A DNA stretch of 35,043 bases from Candidatus Aerophobota bacterium (GTDB taxonomy: Bacteria > Aerophobota > Aerophobia > Aerophobales > JAGGXI01), in the NCBI GenBank assembly GCA_021163155.1, contig JAGGXI010000075.1:1-35043 (forward strand), in the 5' to 3' direction. The position numbers and the translations under genes were made by a program. This document shows positions 15,108 through 23,418 of the stretch, piece by piece. A model generated the notes under the pieces. That model searched no databases and was not told the origin of the DNA. It worked only from the letters and a program-made list of their open reading frames with translations. Every line of letters begins with the position of its first letter. Position 1 is the first letter of the stretch.

Positions 15108-16100
15108 ATGATGTATTCTAAGATGGTTGAAAATGCTCAAAAACCTTCAGAACAAAGACTTTTTTTAATGAAGGGTAAAGATGTATTGTCTGCTTATCAA
15201 TTTAATAAAGAAGAGTTAAGTGTGGTTATAGATACCGCAGCATATTATGAGAAAGCATTGGTAGAGAAAAGAAGATTGAGGAACATGGAAGGAAAAATTA
15301 TGGCTGCTTTATTCTATGAACCCAGCACAAGAACAAGATTGTCTTTTGAGACTGCAATGCATAGATTAGGTGGTTCAGTAATAACTATTGCAGAATCATT
15401 AAAATATCAGACTTCTTCTATGTCAAAGGGAGAGTCATTGCATGATTCAATTACAGTGGTAGATCAATATGTAGATGTGCTTGTGGTGCGTAGCCCTATC
15501 AATGGATCTGCTGAAATAGCGGCTAATGCAGCTGAGAATCCTGTGATTAATGCTGGAGCTGGAGCTGGACAGCATCCTACTCAAGCTTTATTAGATGTAT
15601 ATACAATCTTAAAAGAAAAAGGAACTTTAGAGGGATTGACTGTAACTTTGTTAGGTGATTTAAAATATGGTCGTACTGTGCACTCGCTGGTAGATTTCTT
15701 ATTATTGTATGGTTGTGACTTAATCTTTGTATCGCCTAAAGAATTGGTTATGCCTGAAGATATAACAAATAAATTGTGCAACAAAGGTATTAAAATTAAA
15801 GAAACAGATAATCTTTTAGAGGCTGTGAAGGATACCGATGTATTGTATGTAACAAGAATTCAAAAGGAACGTTTCGCAACTGTAAAAGAATATGAGAGTG
15901 TAAAAAATTCTTATATTGTTGATGATACAATTGTAAAGAAGAGCAAAGAGGGAATGTTGATTCTTCATCCACTACCAAGAGTAAATGAAATAGCAGTTTC
16001 GGTTGATAAGTATCCTGGGGCTGCGTATTTCAGACAGGCTGCAAATGGTGTTCCTATTAGAATGGCTCTCTTGTCGCTTACTACAGGGAATGTTCTATAA
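15108..16100 (+). CDS. pyrB: Aspartate-carbamoyltransferase-like enzyme
   Basis: A 330-residue transcarbamoylase. The carbamoyl-phosphate site STRTR is at 73-77, the flexible SSMSKGES loop at 103-110 (Ser/Lys as in ATCase), HPTQ at 156-159, GDLKYGRTVHSL at 183-194 and HPLPRVNEI at 287-295. These match the catalytic chain of aspartate carbamoyltransferase better than ornithine carbamoyltransferase. No regulatory pyrI chain is present. An N-terminal stretch of about 20 residues precedes the usual start of the fold. It sits 46 bases before carbamate kinase and upstream of a molybdenum hydroxylase, so a catabolic role running in reverse (carbamoyl phosphate release) is as likely as pyrimidine synthesis. 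AAAGGCGG precedes the ATG. Confidence 0.8.
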   Translation: MMYSKMVENAQKPSEQRLFLMKGKDVLSAYQFNKEELSVVIDTAAYYEKALVEKRRLRNMEGKIMAALFYEPSTRTRLSFETAMHRLGGSVITIAESLKYQTSSMSKGESLHDSITVVDQYVDVLVVRSPINGSAEIAANAAENPVINAGAGAGQHPTQALLDVYTILKEKGTLEGLTVTLLGDLKYGRTVHSLVDFLLLYGCDLIFVSPKELVMPEDITNKLCNKGIKIKETDNLLEAVKDTDVLYVTRIQKERFATVKEYESVKNSYIVDDTIVKKSKEGMLILHPLPRVNEIAVSVDKYPGAAYFRQAANGVPIRMALLSLTTGNVL

Positions 16101-16146
16101 AATATTTTGCATAAAGTAAATATAAAGAAAGGCGGGATATAAAAAG

Positions 16147-17091
16147 ATGAGTAAATTAGCTGTAGTTGCTATAGGTGGTAATTCGTTAATTAAAGATAAG
16201 ACAAAAATTGCAATGTCTAACCAATTAGAATGTGTCCAGGAAACCTGCAGGTATATAGCAGATATAATTGAAAAAGGCTGGAATGTAGTAATAACTCATG
16301 GTAATGGTCCACAAGTTGGCTTTCTTCTGCGGAGAATTGAGTTAGCTGCTAAATATCTCCCTTTGGTTCCTTTGGACTTTATCGGTGCAGACACACAGGG
16401 AGCTATTGGATATATGATTCAGCAATCCTTGCAGAATGAATTAAGAAGAAGAGGGATTAAACGCAAAGTTGCAACTGTTGTTACACAGGTGAAAGTAAAT
16501 AAAGATGACCCTGCATTTCAAAAACCAACAAAACCTATTGGTGAATTTATGGAGAAAGATGAGGCATCAAGACATCATAAGAAGGATGGTTGGCATGTAG
16601 TTGAAGATGCTGGGAGGGGTTGGAGGCGTGTTGTTCCATCTCCAAAACCCCTGGAAATTATAGAAAGGGACGCTATAGCTGACCTGGTTGAAAAAGGGTC
16701 TATAGTTATCTGTGTTGGAGGAGGGGGCATACCTGTTGTTGAAAATGAAGAAGGTTTGAGGGGTGTTACTGCAGTTATAGACAAAGATTATGCTTCTTCT
16801 TTGATAGCTAGTAATTTAGGTGCCGATTTATTGCTTATTTCAACAGCTATTGAGAAGGTAGCTTTAAATTTTGGTACCAAAAATCAAATTGATTTAGAAA
16901 AGATGACTTTAGATGAAGCAAAGAAATATCTTAAGGAAGGTCATTTTGCTGCAGGTAGCATGAAACCAAAAATTATTGCCAGCATAAAATTTTTAGAAAA
17001 AGGAGGGAAAGAAGCTTTAATTACTTCTCCGGAGAAAATAAGGGAGGCCTTAGAAGGAAAGACAGGGACGAGAATAGTATCTAATGAATAA
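16147..17091 (+). CDS. arcC: Carbamate kinase
   Basis: A 314-residue amino-acid-kinase-fold enzyme that in fermenting cells makes ATP from carbamoyl phosphate and ADP. It shows VVAIGGNSLI at the N-terminus, THGNGPQVG, KPTKPIGEF, the W-R-R-V-V-P-S-P-K-P segment, CVGGGGIPVV, and GSMKPKIIA near the C-terminus, all typical of ArcC. GGCGGGA precedes the ATG. Its placement directly after a transcarbamoylase is the usual layout of a phosphorolytic pathway such as arginine deiminase or purine breakdown. No arginine deiminase is present, so the carbamoyl donor here is something else. Confidence 0.93.
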   Translation: MSKLAVVAIGGNSLIKDKTKIAMSNQLECVQETCRYIADIIEKGWNVVITHGNGPQVGFLLRRIELAAKYLPLVPLDFIGADTQGAIGYMIQQSLQNELRRRGIKRKVATVVTQVKVNKDDPAFQKPTKPIGEFMEKDEASRHHKKDGWHVVEDAGRGWRRVVPSPKPLEIIERDAIADLVEKGSIVICVGGGGIPVVENEEGLRGVTAVIDKDYASSLIASNLGADLLLISTAIEKVALNFGTKNQIDLEKMTLDEAKKYLKEGHFAAGSMKPKIIASIKFLEKGGKEALITSPEKIREALEGKTGTRIVSNE

Positions 17092-17372
17092 GTATTAAAA
17101 GAGGCCTCTAATCTGTGTAATCTCTAAAATGGTTATTGGTATAATGAATTTAAACAGATAGATTTTTTCCAGGCAAAGAGAGAAAGAGTTCCCTTTGCAC
17201 TAAAATTCTGAACAATAACTTTTAGAAGAGTGAACATTAATTAAAAAAGATTAGTAAAAACTTATTAAGGAATAATTCAGATTTACAAAAATATTTAATT
17301 CAACTTTAAAGAAAAGTAAATAATTTGAATTTGTTTAGGATTTTGGATTTAAAGAATAGGGAGGTATCTTAA

Positions 17373-19739
17373 TTGGAAAATAAACAATTTATAGCTATTA
17401 GCAAACGGTTTGATATAAAAAATGTTGGTAAGGTAACAGGTAAAGAGATTTATGCTTCTGATGTGAATATTCCTGGTATGATGCATGCTGTTGTTTTGCG
17501 TAGCCCTTACCCTCATGCCGAAATTAAGAGTATTGACTTAACAGAAGCTGAAAAAACAGGTGCTATTTGTATTTCCCGTGATGATGTACCAGATCTTATA
17601 TACAATGAGCGAATAGTTAGTATCCCAGATAAAACATATAAAGATAGAACAGTTTTGCCCAAAGATAAAGTTCGTCATACTGGAGAGGCTGTTGCTGCTG
17701 TTGCTGCTGATACAGAAGAAACGGCTTTTAAAGCATTAGAGAAGATAAAGGTAGAGTATAAAAAGTTACCAGCAGTATTTGATATTGATGAAGCGATGAA
17801 ACCAGATACAAGTCAACTGTATAGTTATGTGTATCTTGGTGATAAAAAAATAGATATTGAGAATAATATTGCTTGCGTTAGAAATATTTCTGTTAGTGAT
17901 ATAGATAAGGGCTTTGAAGAAGCAGATGTAATTGTTGAGGAAACATTTAATGTTCAAAGAATCTATCATATGCAATTAGAAACAAAATCTACAGTGTGTG
18001 TCCCTGAAGCGGATGGAGGCATAACAATTTGGACGACTACTCAAGGAATTCACAATGTACGTATCCTTTTGGGTGAAATTTTTAATATTCCACTTCATAA
18101 AATAAATGTTAAAAGAATCACTTTAGGGGGTTCTTTTGGTTCAAGTATTCAGATGAATTCAATCACACCTATCTGTGTTGCTTTAGCCTTAAAGGCAAAA
18201 AGTCCTGTAAAATTAGTGATGCCAAGAGAAGATGATATCTATGACCATGCAAGTTATCCTTTGAGAACCAAGATAAAAATTGGGGCTAAAAAAGATGGAA
18301 CATTAACTGCTGGGCACTGTAAAGTGTGGGTAGAGATTGGCGCTCACAATATTCAGGCTTATCCCTATCTTGGATGTATAGCTGGATGGTTTGCATCACT
18401 TTACAAATGGATTAATATAAAATATGAAGGAAAGGCTGTCTATACAAATAAGACACCTACCTGTGCGAGGCGGGGGTATGGCAGTCCACAAATAAATTTT
18501 CCTGTAGAAAATGCAATGGATATTTTAGCAGAAAAATTAGGAATGGACCCGATTGAACTTCGCCTTAAAAATTATGTAGGAAAAGGTGATGAATTTTGGG
18601 GTCAGGGTCCAACCATAAAGTCCATTATTAGAAGCTGTGGAGTAGAAGAAATGCTCGTTGAAGGCTCTAAACTTATTGGATGGGATAAGAGGATTCCACC
18701 TTCTGAGAAAACTGGAGATATTAGACGGGGTATAGGAGTAGCAAGAGGATTTCATACTTCTGGTACAGGTGGCCCTAATCCTGGTGAGGTTATAGATTAT
18801 TCAGGTGCTACAGTTAAAATTAACGAAGATGGTTCAGTGGATGTAGTAACTGCACTTATGGATCATGGTGGAGGCACGTGGGATGTAGCGGCAAAGGTTG
18901 CAGCTGAAGTCTTGAAAGTCCCTTTTGATAAAGTAGGTATTTATAATGGTGTAGATACCCGTACAACAGTTTTTGATGTTAATACTCACGCCACCAGAGG
19001 TGTATACTGTGGATGTGGCGCAGTAAAACTTGCAGCTGAAAAGGTTAAAAAGATACTTTTAAATTATGCCGCAACTCTTTTTAAAGATTTACCAGAAAAT
19101 TTAGAATTAGTTTGTAATGAGGAACTTGGGCAGGCAGTAGTTTACCCTAAGGGCTTACCTGAAAAATACAAGACAGTAGGCGAGATAGCAAAAACTGCGC
19201 AAATTAAGAGTTGGGGAACTATTGCCTATACAAGCAGTCTTAGACAAAAAAATTGTCCTCCCTGTTTCATTACATATTTTACCGAAGTTGAGGTAAATAC
19301 AAAAACAGGGCAAATTAAGATACCAAGAGTAATTATGATGGGTGATTCAGGAACTATAATGAATCCTGAGCTATGGAAAGGACAAATAATTGGTGCTTTT
19401 TCCCAGGGAATTGGTTTAGGTTATATAGAAGAAATACCTTACGATACTAATACAGGTAAATTGAAATGTAATGGTTTTATAACTGACTTTAAAGTTTTGA
19501 CTACAACTGAGATGCCGAAAATTGATGATATAAAAGTTCTGCCTGCGCATACTTATGAACCAACAGGTCCATTTGGAGCGAAAGGAATAGGTGAAGCGGC
19601 TTTAAGTGCTGTAGCTTCCTCATTTGGGAACGCTGTTTATAATGCTGTTGGAATTAGATTTTATGATCTTCCAATTACACCAGAAAAGATGCTTAAGGCT
19701 TTAAAAGAGAAAGAAGAGAAAAAGGATAAGAAGGAGTGA
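17373..19739 (+). CDS. xdhA: Molybdenum hydroxylase large (Mo-binding) subunit, xanthine dehydrogenase family
   Basis: A 788-residue catalytic subunit that carries molybdopterin-cytosine-dinucleotide and hydroxylates a heterocycle or similar substrate with water. Visible: VRHTGEAVAAVAA near 105-117, GGSFGSS near 252 (GGGFGGK in most relatives), ARRGYGSPQ near 366, and the catalytic Glu in FGAKGIGEAALSAV near 738. It lacks the AYRCSFR loop of CO dehydrogenase. It starts at TTG 17373 after GGGAGG; no better start exists. The next gene overlaps by 4 bases. Xanthine or hypoxanthine is the default substrate, but the altered GGSFGSS loop leaves this open. Confidence 0.85.
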   Translation: MENKQFIAISKRFDIKNVGKVTGKEIYASDVNIPGMMHAVVLRSPYPHAEIKSIDLTEAEKTGAICISRDDVPDLIYNERIVSIPDKTYKDRTVLPKDKVRHTGEAVAAVAADTEETAFKALEKIKVEYKKLPAVFDIDEAMKPDTSQLYSYVYLGDKKIDIENNIACVRNISVSDIDKGFEEADVIVEETFNVQRIYHMQLETKSTVCVPEADGGITIWTTTQGIHNVRILLGEIFNIPLHKINVKRITLGGSFGSSIQMNSITPICVALALKAKSPVKLVMPREDDIYDHASYPLRTKIKIGAKKDGTLTAGHCKVWVEIGAHNIQAYPYLGCIAGWFASLYKWINIKYEGKAVYTNKTPTCARRGYGSPQINFPVENAMDILAEKLGMDPIELRLKNYVGKGDEFWGQGPTIKSIIRSCGVEEMLVEGSKLIGWDKRIPPSEKTGDIRRGIGVARGFHTSGTGGPNPGEVIDYSGATVKINEDGSVDVVTALMDHGGGTWDVAAKVAAEVLKVPFDKVGIYNGVDTRTTVFDVNTHATRGVYCGCGAVKLAAEKVKKILLNYAATLFKDLPENLELVCNEELGQAVVYPKGLPEKYKTVGEIAKTAQIKSWGTIAYTSSLRQKNCPPCFITYFTEVEVNTKTGQIKIPRVIMMGDSGTIMNPELWKGQIIGAFSQGIGLGYIEEIPYDTNTGKLKCNGFITDFKVLTTTEMPKIDDIKVLPAHTYEPTGPFGAKGIGEAALSAVASSFGNAVYNAVGIRFYDLPITPEKMLKALKEKEEKKDKKE

Positions 19740-20632
19740 TAAAATTGCAAACCGATACAAAGATTTTAGCCCATGAGTTTGAATATTTAACCCCTAACAC
19801 CTTAAATGAAGCTTTAGATATGCTTGATAGATATCAAGATAAGAATGCTAAAATATTAGCAGGGGGTACCGACCTTTTGGTTAAAATGAAAACCATTAAT
19901 TTAAAACCTGATTATATTATAAATATAAAAAATATTCAGGAGATTAACTTTATTACCTATAATGATGATGGATTAAAAATAGGGGCAGTTACCTCTTTAT
20001 CTCAAGTTGAAAAGTCAAAAGAAGTTAAAGCAAAATATTCTGCATTATATGAGGCAATTAAATCTATGGCAGCAATAGCTGTAAGAAACATGGGAACTAT
20101 AGCCGGTAATCTCTGTAATGCTTCACCTGCAGCTGATACTGCTCCACCGCTAATTGCATATGGAGCAGAAGTAAAACTGGCTAATAAGAGAGGAGAGCGT
20201 GCAGTGCCCGTAGAAGAATTTTTAACCGGACCAGGTAAAACAGTTATATCATCAAATGAATTACTCACTCAACTCAATATTCCTGTATTGGATGAAAATA
20301 CAGGGAGTAGTTTCCTTAAAATAGGCCGTGTAAAAGCTGATATTGCGAAAATTAATATAGCAGTTTATCTTGAGAGAAAAAATAATGTATGCAAGAGTTG
20401 TAAGATAGTATTTGGGTCTGTTGCCAAAACCCCAATTAGGGTTAAAGGTGCAGAAGATATTCTAAGGGGACAGCAATTAACGTCTGATGTCTTAACTAAG
20501 GTGGCTGAAAAGGCATCAGAAGAAATCAAACCTATAACTGATATTCGTTCAACTGCTGAATACAGACATGAAATTGCAAAAGTAATGGTTGAGAAAGCTG
20601 TTAATCTGGCCTGGGAGAGAGCTGGAGATTAA
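19736..20632 (+). CDS. xdhB: Molybdenum hydroxylase FAD-binding (medium) subunit
   Basis: A 298-residue CoxM/XdhB-type flavin subunit passing electrons from the 2Fe-2S centres to the acceptor. FAD-binding segments are AGGTDLLVKMK (near 41) and GTIAGNLCNASPAADTAPPL (near 120). The start is GTG 19736, overlapping the stop of the large subunit in a GTGA junction, with AAGGAG upstream, which implies coupled translation. Downstream is the 2Fe-2S subunit. The 4Fe-4S insertion of 4-hydroxybenzoyl-CoA reductase is absent, as the length is standard. Confidence 0.9.
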   Translation: MIKLQTDTKILAHEFEYLTPNTLNEALDMLDRYQDKNAKILAGGTDLLVKMKTINLKPDYIINIKNIQEINFITYNDDGLKIGAVTSLSQVEKSKEVKAKYSALYEAIKSMAAIAVRNMGTIAGNLCNASPAADTAPPLIAYGAEVKLANKRGERAVPVEEFLTGPGKTVISSNELLTQLNIPVLDENTGSSFLKIGRVKADIAKINIAVYLERKNNVCKSCKIVFGSVAKTPIRVKGAEDILRGQQLTSDVLTKVAEKASEEIKPITDIRSTAEYRHEIAKVMVEKAVNLAWERAGD

Positions 20633-20666
20633 TTTTAATTGAGAATAAAGGAGATAAGATTATAAA

Positions 20667-21143
20667 ATGAAAAAGGCTGAAATAGAATTCACGGTTAATG
20701 GTAAAAAAAGGACGCTCTTTGTAAAGACTAACGAACTTCTAATTAATGTATTAAGGAATGACTTGAATTTAACCGGGACTAAGTATGCTTGCGGTATTGG
20801 TGAATGTGGTGCATGTACCGTTTTATTAGAGGGCAGGCCAGTTTTGTCTTGTTTGACCCTTGCTGTAGATGTTAATGGTAAGAATATTACTACTATTGAA
20901 GGGATTAGTAAAGATGGGTTTGACCCTGTACAGAAATCATTCTTAAAAAATGCAGCAGTACAATGCGGTTTTTGTACTCCTGGAATGATACTTATGGCAA
21001 AATCGTTGTTAAAAGAAAACCCTAATCCTACAGAGGATGAAATACGAGACTATTTAAGAGGGAATATTTGTCGCTGCACAGGATATACTCAAATAATAAA
21101 GGCAGTCAAGGAATGTGCTAACAATCATAATCAGGATAAATAA
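20667..21143 (+). CDS. xdhC: Molybdenum hydroxylase 2Fe-2S (small) subunit
   Basis: A 158-residue iron-sulfur subunit with two clusters. The plant-ferredoxin-like cluster uses CGIGECGACTVLL plus a following Cys (near 42-60); the second uses CGFCTPGM and CRCTGY (near 101 and 134). AAAGGAGATAAG precedes the ATG. Gene order Mo, FAD, FeS with gaps of -4 and 34 bases indicates one operon. The symbol follows E. coli usage, in which xdhC is the Fe-S subunit. Confidence 0.93.
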   Translation: MKKAEIEFTVNGKKRTLFVKTNELLINVLRNDLNLTGTKYACGIGECGACTVLLEGRPVLSCLTLAVDVNGKNITTIEGISKDGFDPVQKSFLKNAAVQCGFCTPGMILMAKSLLKENPNPTEDEIRDYLRGNICRCTGYTQIIKAVKECANNHNQDK

Positions 21144-21205
21144 ACTTGCCAATATTATTAGATATTAGCATGAATTACTGGCAGCTAACTTTTGCACGAA
21201 AAAAT

Positions 21206-21297
21206 GGTAGCTGCGAGGCTCAGAGCCTGCGTAAAACAGCGCAACCTAAAGGTTGCGGCTACCGTCCTTTGTAGCACAAACTCAGATGTTACAAAGG
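21206..21297. repeat. Cloverleaf-like palindromic repeat plus adjacent hairpin
   Basis: Outer arms GGTAGCTGC (21206-21214) and GCGGCTACC (21255-21263) pair with one mismatch and enclose AGGCTC-A-GAGCCT (21215-21228) and GCAACCT-AA-AGGTTGC (21241-21256). A further perfect stem CCTTTGTA/TACAAAGG (21266-21273/21290-21297) follows. It lies in the 543-bp gap after the hydroxylase operon. The rest of that gap holds one promoter-like site and is otherwise AT-rich sequence in which I see nothing. Confidence 0.7.
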
Positions 21298-21433
21298 TAA
21301 CCATATCCTAAATGTGAAATCTATGATTTTGAAATTAATCTTTCTCTTTTTACATAGATCGTTGTTAATGTAAATATTACGGATTTCAAGATATTCTAAA
21401 AATCTAATAAGATGAGTTTCCTGCAAAAGTTGG

Positions 21434-21461
21434 TTGACATAAAAAATAAGAAGGGGATAAC
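21434..21461 (+). promoter_or_regulatory. Possible promoter upstream of yqeC
   Basis: TTGACA (21434-21439), preceded by the AAAGTTGG seen at the fur promoter, with GATAAC 16 bp later (21456-21461). The -10 is weak. If used, yqeC would have a leader of about 220 nt with no structure I can recognise. Confidence 0.4.
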
Positions 21462-21686
21462 TATAAACTTAATTAGCTGTATTTCTTCTAAAAAAGCTTA
21501 AATTATAATATGAATACACTAACATGTTTCCAAATACAAGAGCTTAGAGGGTGATATTTGACTGTTTTAGTAATTATCTACATAAGCTTTATACACAAAT
21601 CGTGCAAGGTGTATTATCTCCCATAGGAAATCTTTCCTTATAAGCAAAGAAAAAACAAATTCTTCTACATAAATAGGTTAAATTAA

Positions 21687-22487
21687 ATGTTAATTAGTGA
21701 AGCCTTAGACATAAAAGGGAGAGCATTTATATCTCTGGTGGGAGCAGGAGGAAAGAGTACCCTTTTTAATCGATTAGCAGGGGAGTTAGCTTTTCGAAGG
21801 AAACGAATGATTTTAACTACTACCACTCATATGTTTGGATGGCAGCTGGATCCTTTTATAAAAAAGGGTAAATTAGCTGAAAGTAAAGATGAGAATATTT
21901 TTCGGGACTGTATTAGAAAGTACTTTTCCTCTGAGAGTCAAGGAGAGGGATTAGTAGTTATTTATGATAGAGAATGGGAAGGAGAAAACGAAAAATATTG
22001 TGGTCCTCCTTCTGAGTGGCTTGATAAATGGTGGAGAGAGGGATTAGCAGATTTTTTCTTAGTGGAAGCTGATGGAGCGCGAAGAAGGTCCATAAAAGCC
22101 CCAGCCTTTTATGAACCAGTAATCCCTTTATCGACTACTGATTTGATTGGAGTAGTTGGAATAGATGCAGTCGGTTTGCCTTTGCAAGAAAAAAATGTTT
22201 TTCGTCCGAAGATTTTTGCTCAATTAACAGGAGTAGAATTTGGAGAAAAGCTTAAGATAAAAGATATTGCACATTTAGTTTGTCATCCTTACGGTTTATT
22301 TAAAGGGGCTACTAAAGGTTGCAATTGTCATCTTTTTATTAATAAAGTAGAGAATAAAAAAACACGTAAATTAGCTAAAGAACTCGCTTCTCAGGTTTTT
22401 AAGTATTGCGCAGGAAGAGTAAATGATATAATTATTGGAGCTGCCTGCCATGACAAGGCAGTTGAATTAATAAAGGGAGTAAGATAA
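21687..22487 (+). CDS. yqeC: YqeC-family selenium-dependent hydroxylase accessory protein
   Basis: A 266-residue P-loop protein. GAGGKST (near 19-25) is the nucleotide-binding loop; ILTTTTHMF, FFLVEADGARRRSIKAP and VVGIDAVG are typical of the YqeC family linked to selenium-dependent molybdenum hydroxylases. Its biochemical reaction is unknown. It lies 2 bases before mocA, an arrangement also seen in purine-degrading Clostridia and in E. coli. The partner yqeB is not in the window. The ATG has no strong ribosome site. Confidence 0.85.
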   Translation: MLISEALDIKGRAFISLVGAGGKSTLFNRLAGELAFRRKRMILTTTTHMFGWQLDPFIKKGKLAESKDENIFRDCIRKYFSSESQGEGLVVIYDREWEGENEKYCGPPSEWLDKWWREGLADFFLVEADGARRRSIKAPAFYEPVIPLSTTDLIGVVGIDAVGLPLQEKNVFRPKIFAQLTGVEFGEKLKIKDIAHLVCHPYGLFKGATKGCNCHLFINKVENKKTRKLAKELASQVFKYCAGRVNDIIIGAACHDKAVELIKGVR

Positions 22488-22489
22488 TT

Positions 22490-23134
22490 ATGATTTCAGG
22501 AATAGTTTTAGCAGCGGGTGAGGGAAAGAGGATGGGGAAGGCAAAATTACTTCTTCCTTTGGGTAATAAGCCATTGATTGAATGGATGCTTAAGGCAGTT
22601 AAATTGTCTTCTCTTAATAAGTTTTTCTTAGTGGTTCGTCCTGGTGATAGTGAGATTATTAAATTAGGTAGAAAGTGGGGAGCTGAAATTGTTTTAAATC
22701 CTGACTTTCAATCCGGGATGAGTAGTTCTATTAAAAAGGCACTTCAACATTTTCCTGCGGAAAGAGTAAAGGGATTTCTTATTTTTTTAGGCGACCAGCC
22801 TTTAATTAACTCTATTATAATAAACCAGATAATTAGTGCTTTTTCTCCGGGTAAAGGGGAAATGGTAGTGCCTTTCTATAAAGGACGACGGGGCAATCCT
22901 GTGCTCTTTGATATATGTTGGAGAGATGAATTAATGGCAGTTACAGGTGATGTAGGGGGAAGAGTTTTGATTAAAGCCCATCCCAAAAAGGTGAAAGTAG
23001 TTAAAATATCAAATGAGGCAGTATTATTTGATATTGATAAAGAAGAAGATTATTTGAAAGCTCAAACATATTTTAATCCGGATACCCAAACCAAGCACTT
23101 TAACAGTTTGCCGAATCTGGGTTTAACTTTTTAA
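22490..23134 (+). CDS. mocA: Molybdenum cofactor cytidylyltransferase
   Basis: A 214-residue nucleotidyltransferase that joins CTP to molybdopterin to form the MCD cofactor of xanthine-dehydrogenase-type enzymes. It shows GIVLAAGEGKRMGKAKLLLP (4-23), NPDFQSGMSSSIKKAL, FLGDQPLI (the metal-binding Asp) and GRRGNPVLF with GDVGGR. AAAGGGAG overlaps the end of yqeC. It should mature the large subunit encoded upstream. The last 20 or so residues (after DYLKAQ) extend past the usual end and look like read-through of formerly intergenic sequence. Confidence 0.9.
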   Translation: MISGIVLAAGEGKRMGKAKLLLPLGNKPLIEWMLKAVKLSSLNKFFLVVRPGDSEIIKLGRKWGAEIVLNPDFQSGMSSSIKKALQHFPAERVKGFLIFLGDQPLINSIIINQIISAFSPGKGEMVVPFYKGRRGNPVLFDICWRDELMAVTGDVGGRVLIKAHPKKVKVVKISNEAVLFDIDKEEDYLKAQTYFNPDTQTKHFNSLPNLGLTF

Positions 23135-23250
23135 AGAGGAAGAAAGATAACTGAATAATTAAAATGAATACAAGGTTAGTAATTATTTGAGGGGGTGTAT
23201 TAAAGGCAATTTGTGCTTATTTAAATAAGAAATTAATATGATTAGAAAAA

Positions 23251-23290
23251 GAAGCCTCTGAAAAACCTCCAGAGTCTTCTGATCTGTGTA
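23251..23290 (-). repeat. Dispersed repeat shared with the pheS-ftsZ terminator
   Basis: The minus strand of 23261-23283 matches 4711-4733 at 22 of 23 bases (ATCAGAAGACTCTGGAGG and then T5 against ATCAGAGGACTCTGGAGG and then T5). The flanking GAAGCCTCTG and ATCTGTGTAAT are echoed at 17099-17120 (GAGGCCTCTAATCTGTGTAA). It lies between mocA and fur and could serve as a terminator on the minus strand. The 284-bp gap also contains the fur promoter. Confidence 0.5.
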
Positions 23291-23355
23291 ATTTGGACTT
23301 TTATCTGTAAAATCAAAGATTTCCAACTTTTCCAGAAATTTTAGAAAAAAGTTGG

Positions 23356-23408
23356 TTGACAAATAAAAAATGAATACTATAATTGTAGTTGAGATTAAAT
23401 TGCAATTA
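23356..23408 (+). promoter_or_regulatory. fur promoter with overlapping palindromic operator
   Basis: TTGACA (23356-23361), 16-bp spacer, TATAAT (23378-23383). A 29-bp palindrome, TAATTGT...(15 nt)...GCAATTA at 23380-23408, begins inside the -10 and covers the transcription start. The operator at feoA has the same outer arms and the same phase relative to the -10. Binding there should block RNA polymerase, implying autoregulation of fur. Confidence 0.8.
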
Positions 23409-23418
23409 GGAGATAGTA

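Noticed and set aside
17092-17372. Purine or molybdenum-cofactor riboswitch upstream of the hydroxylase operon
   Set aside because: I could not find the conserved loops of either class in this 281-bp gap; only a short hairpin (GCAAAG...CTTTGC near 17174-17199) and a TGGTATAAT-like -10 stand out.
21206-21263. tRNA gene suggested by the cloverleaf-like folding
   Set aside because: There is no T-loop consensus, no 7-bp acceptor stem with a plausible anticodon arm, and the total length is under 60 nt.
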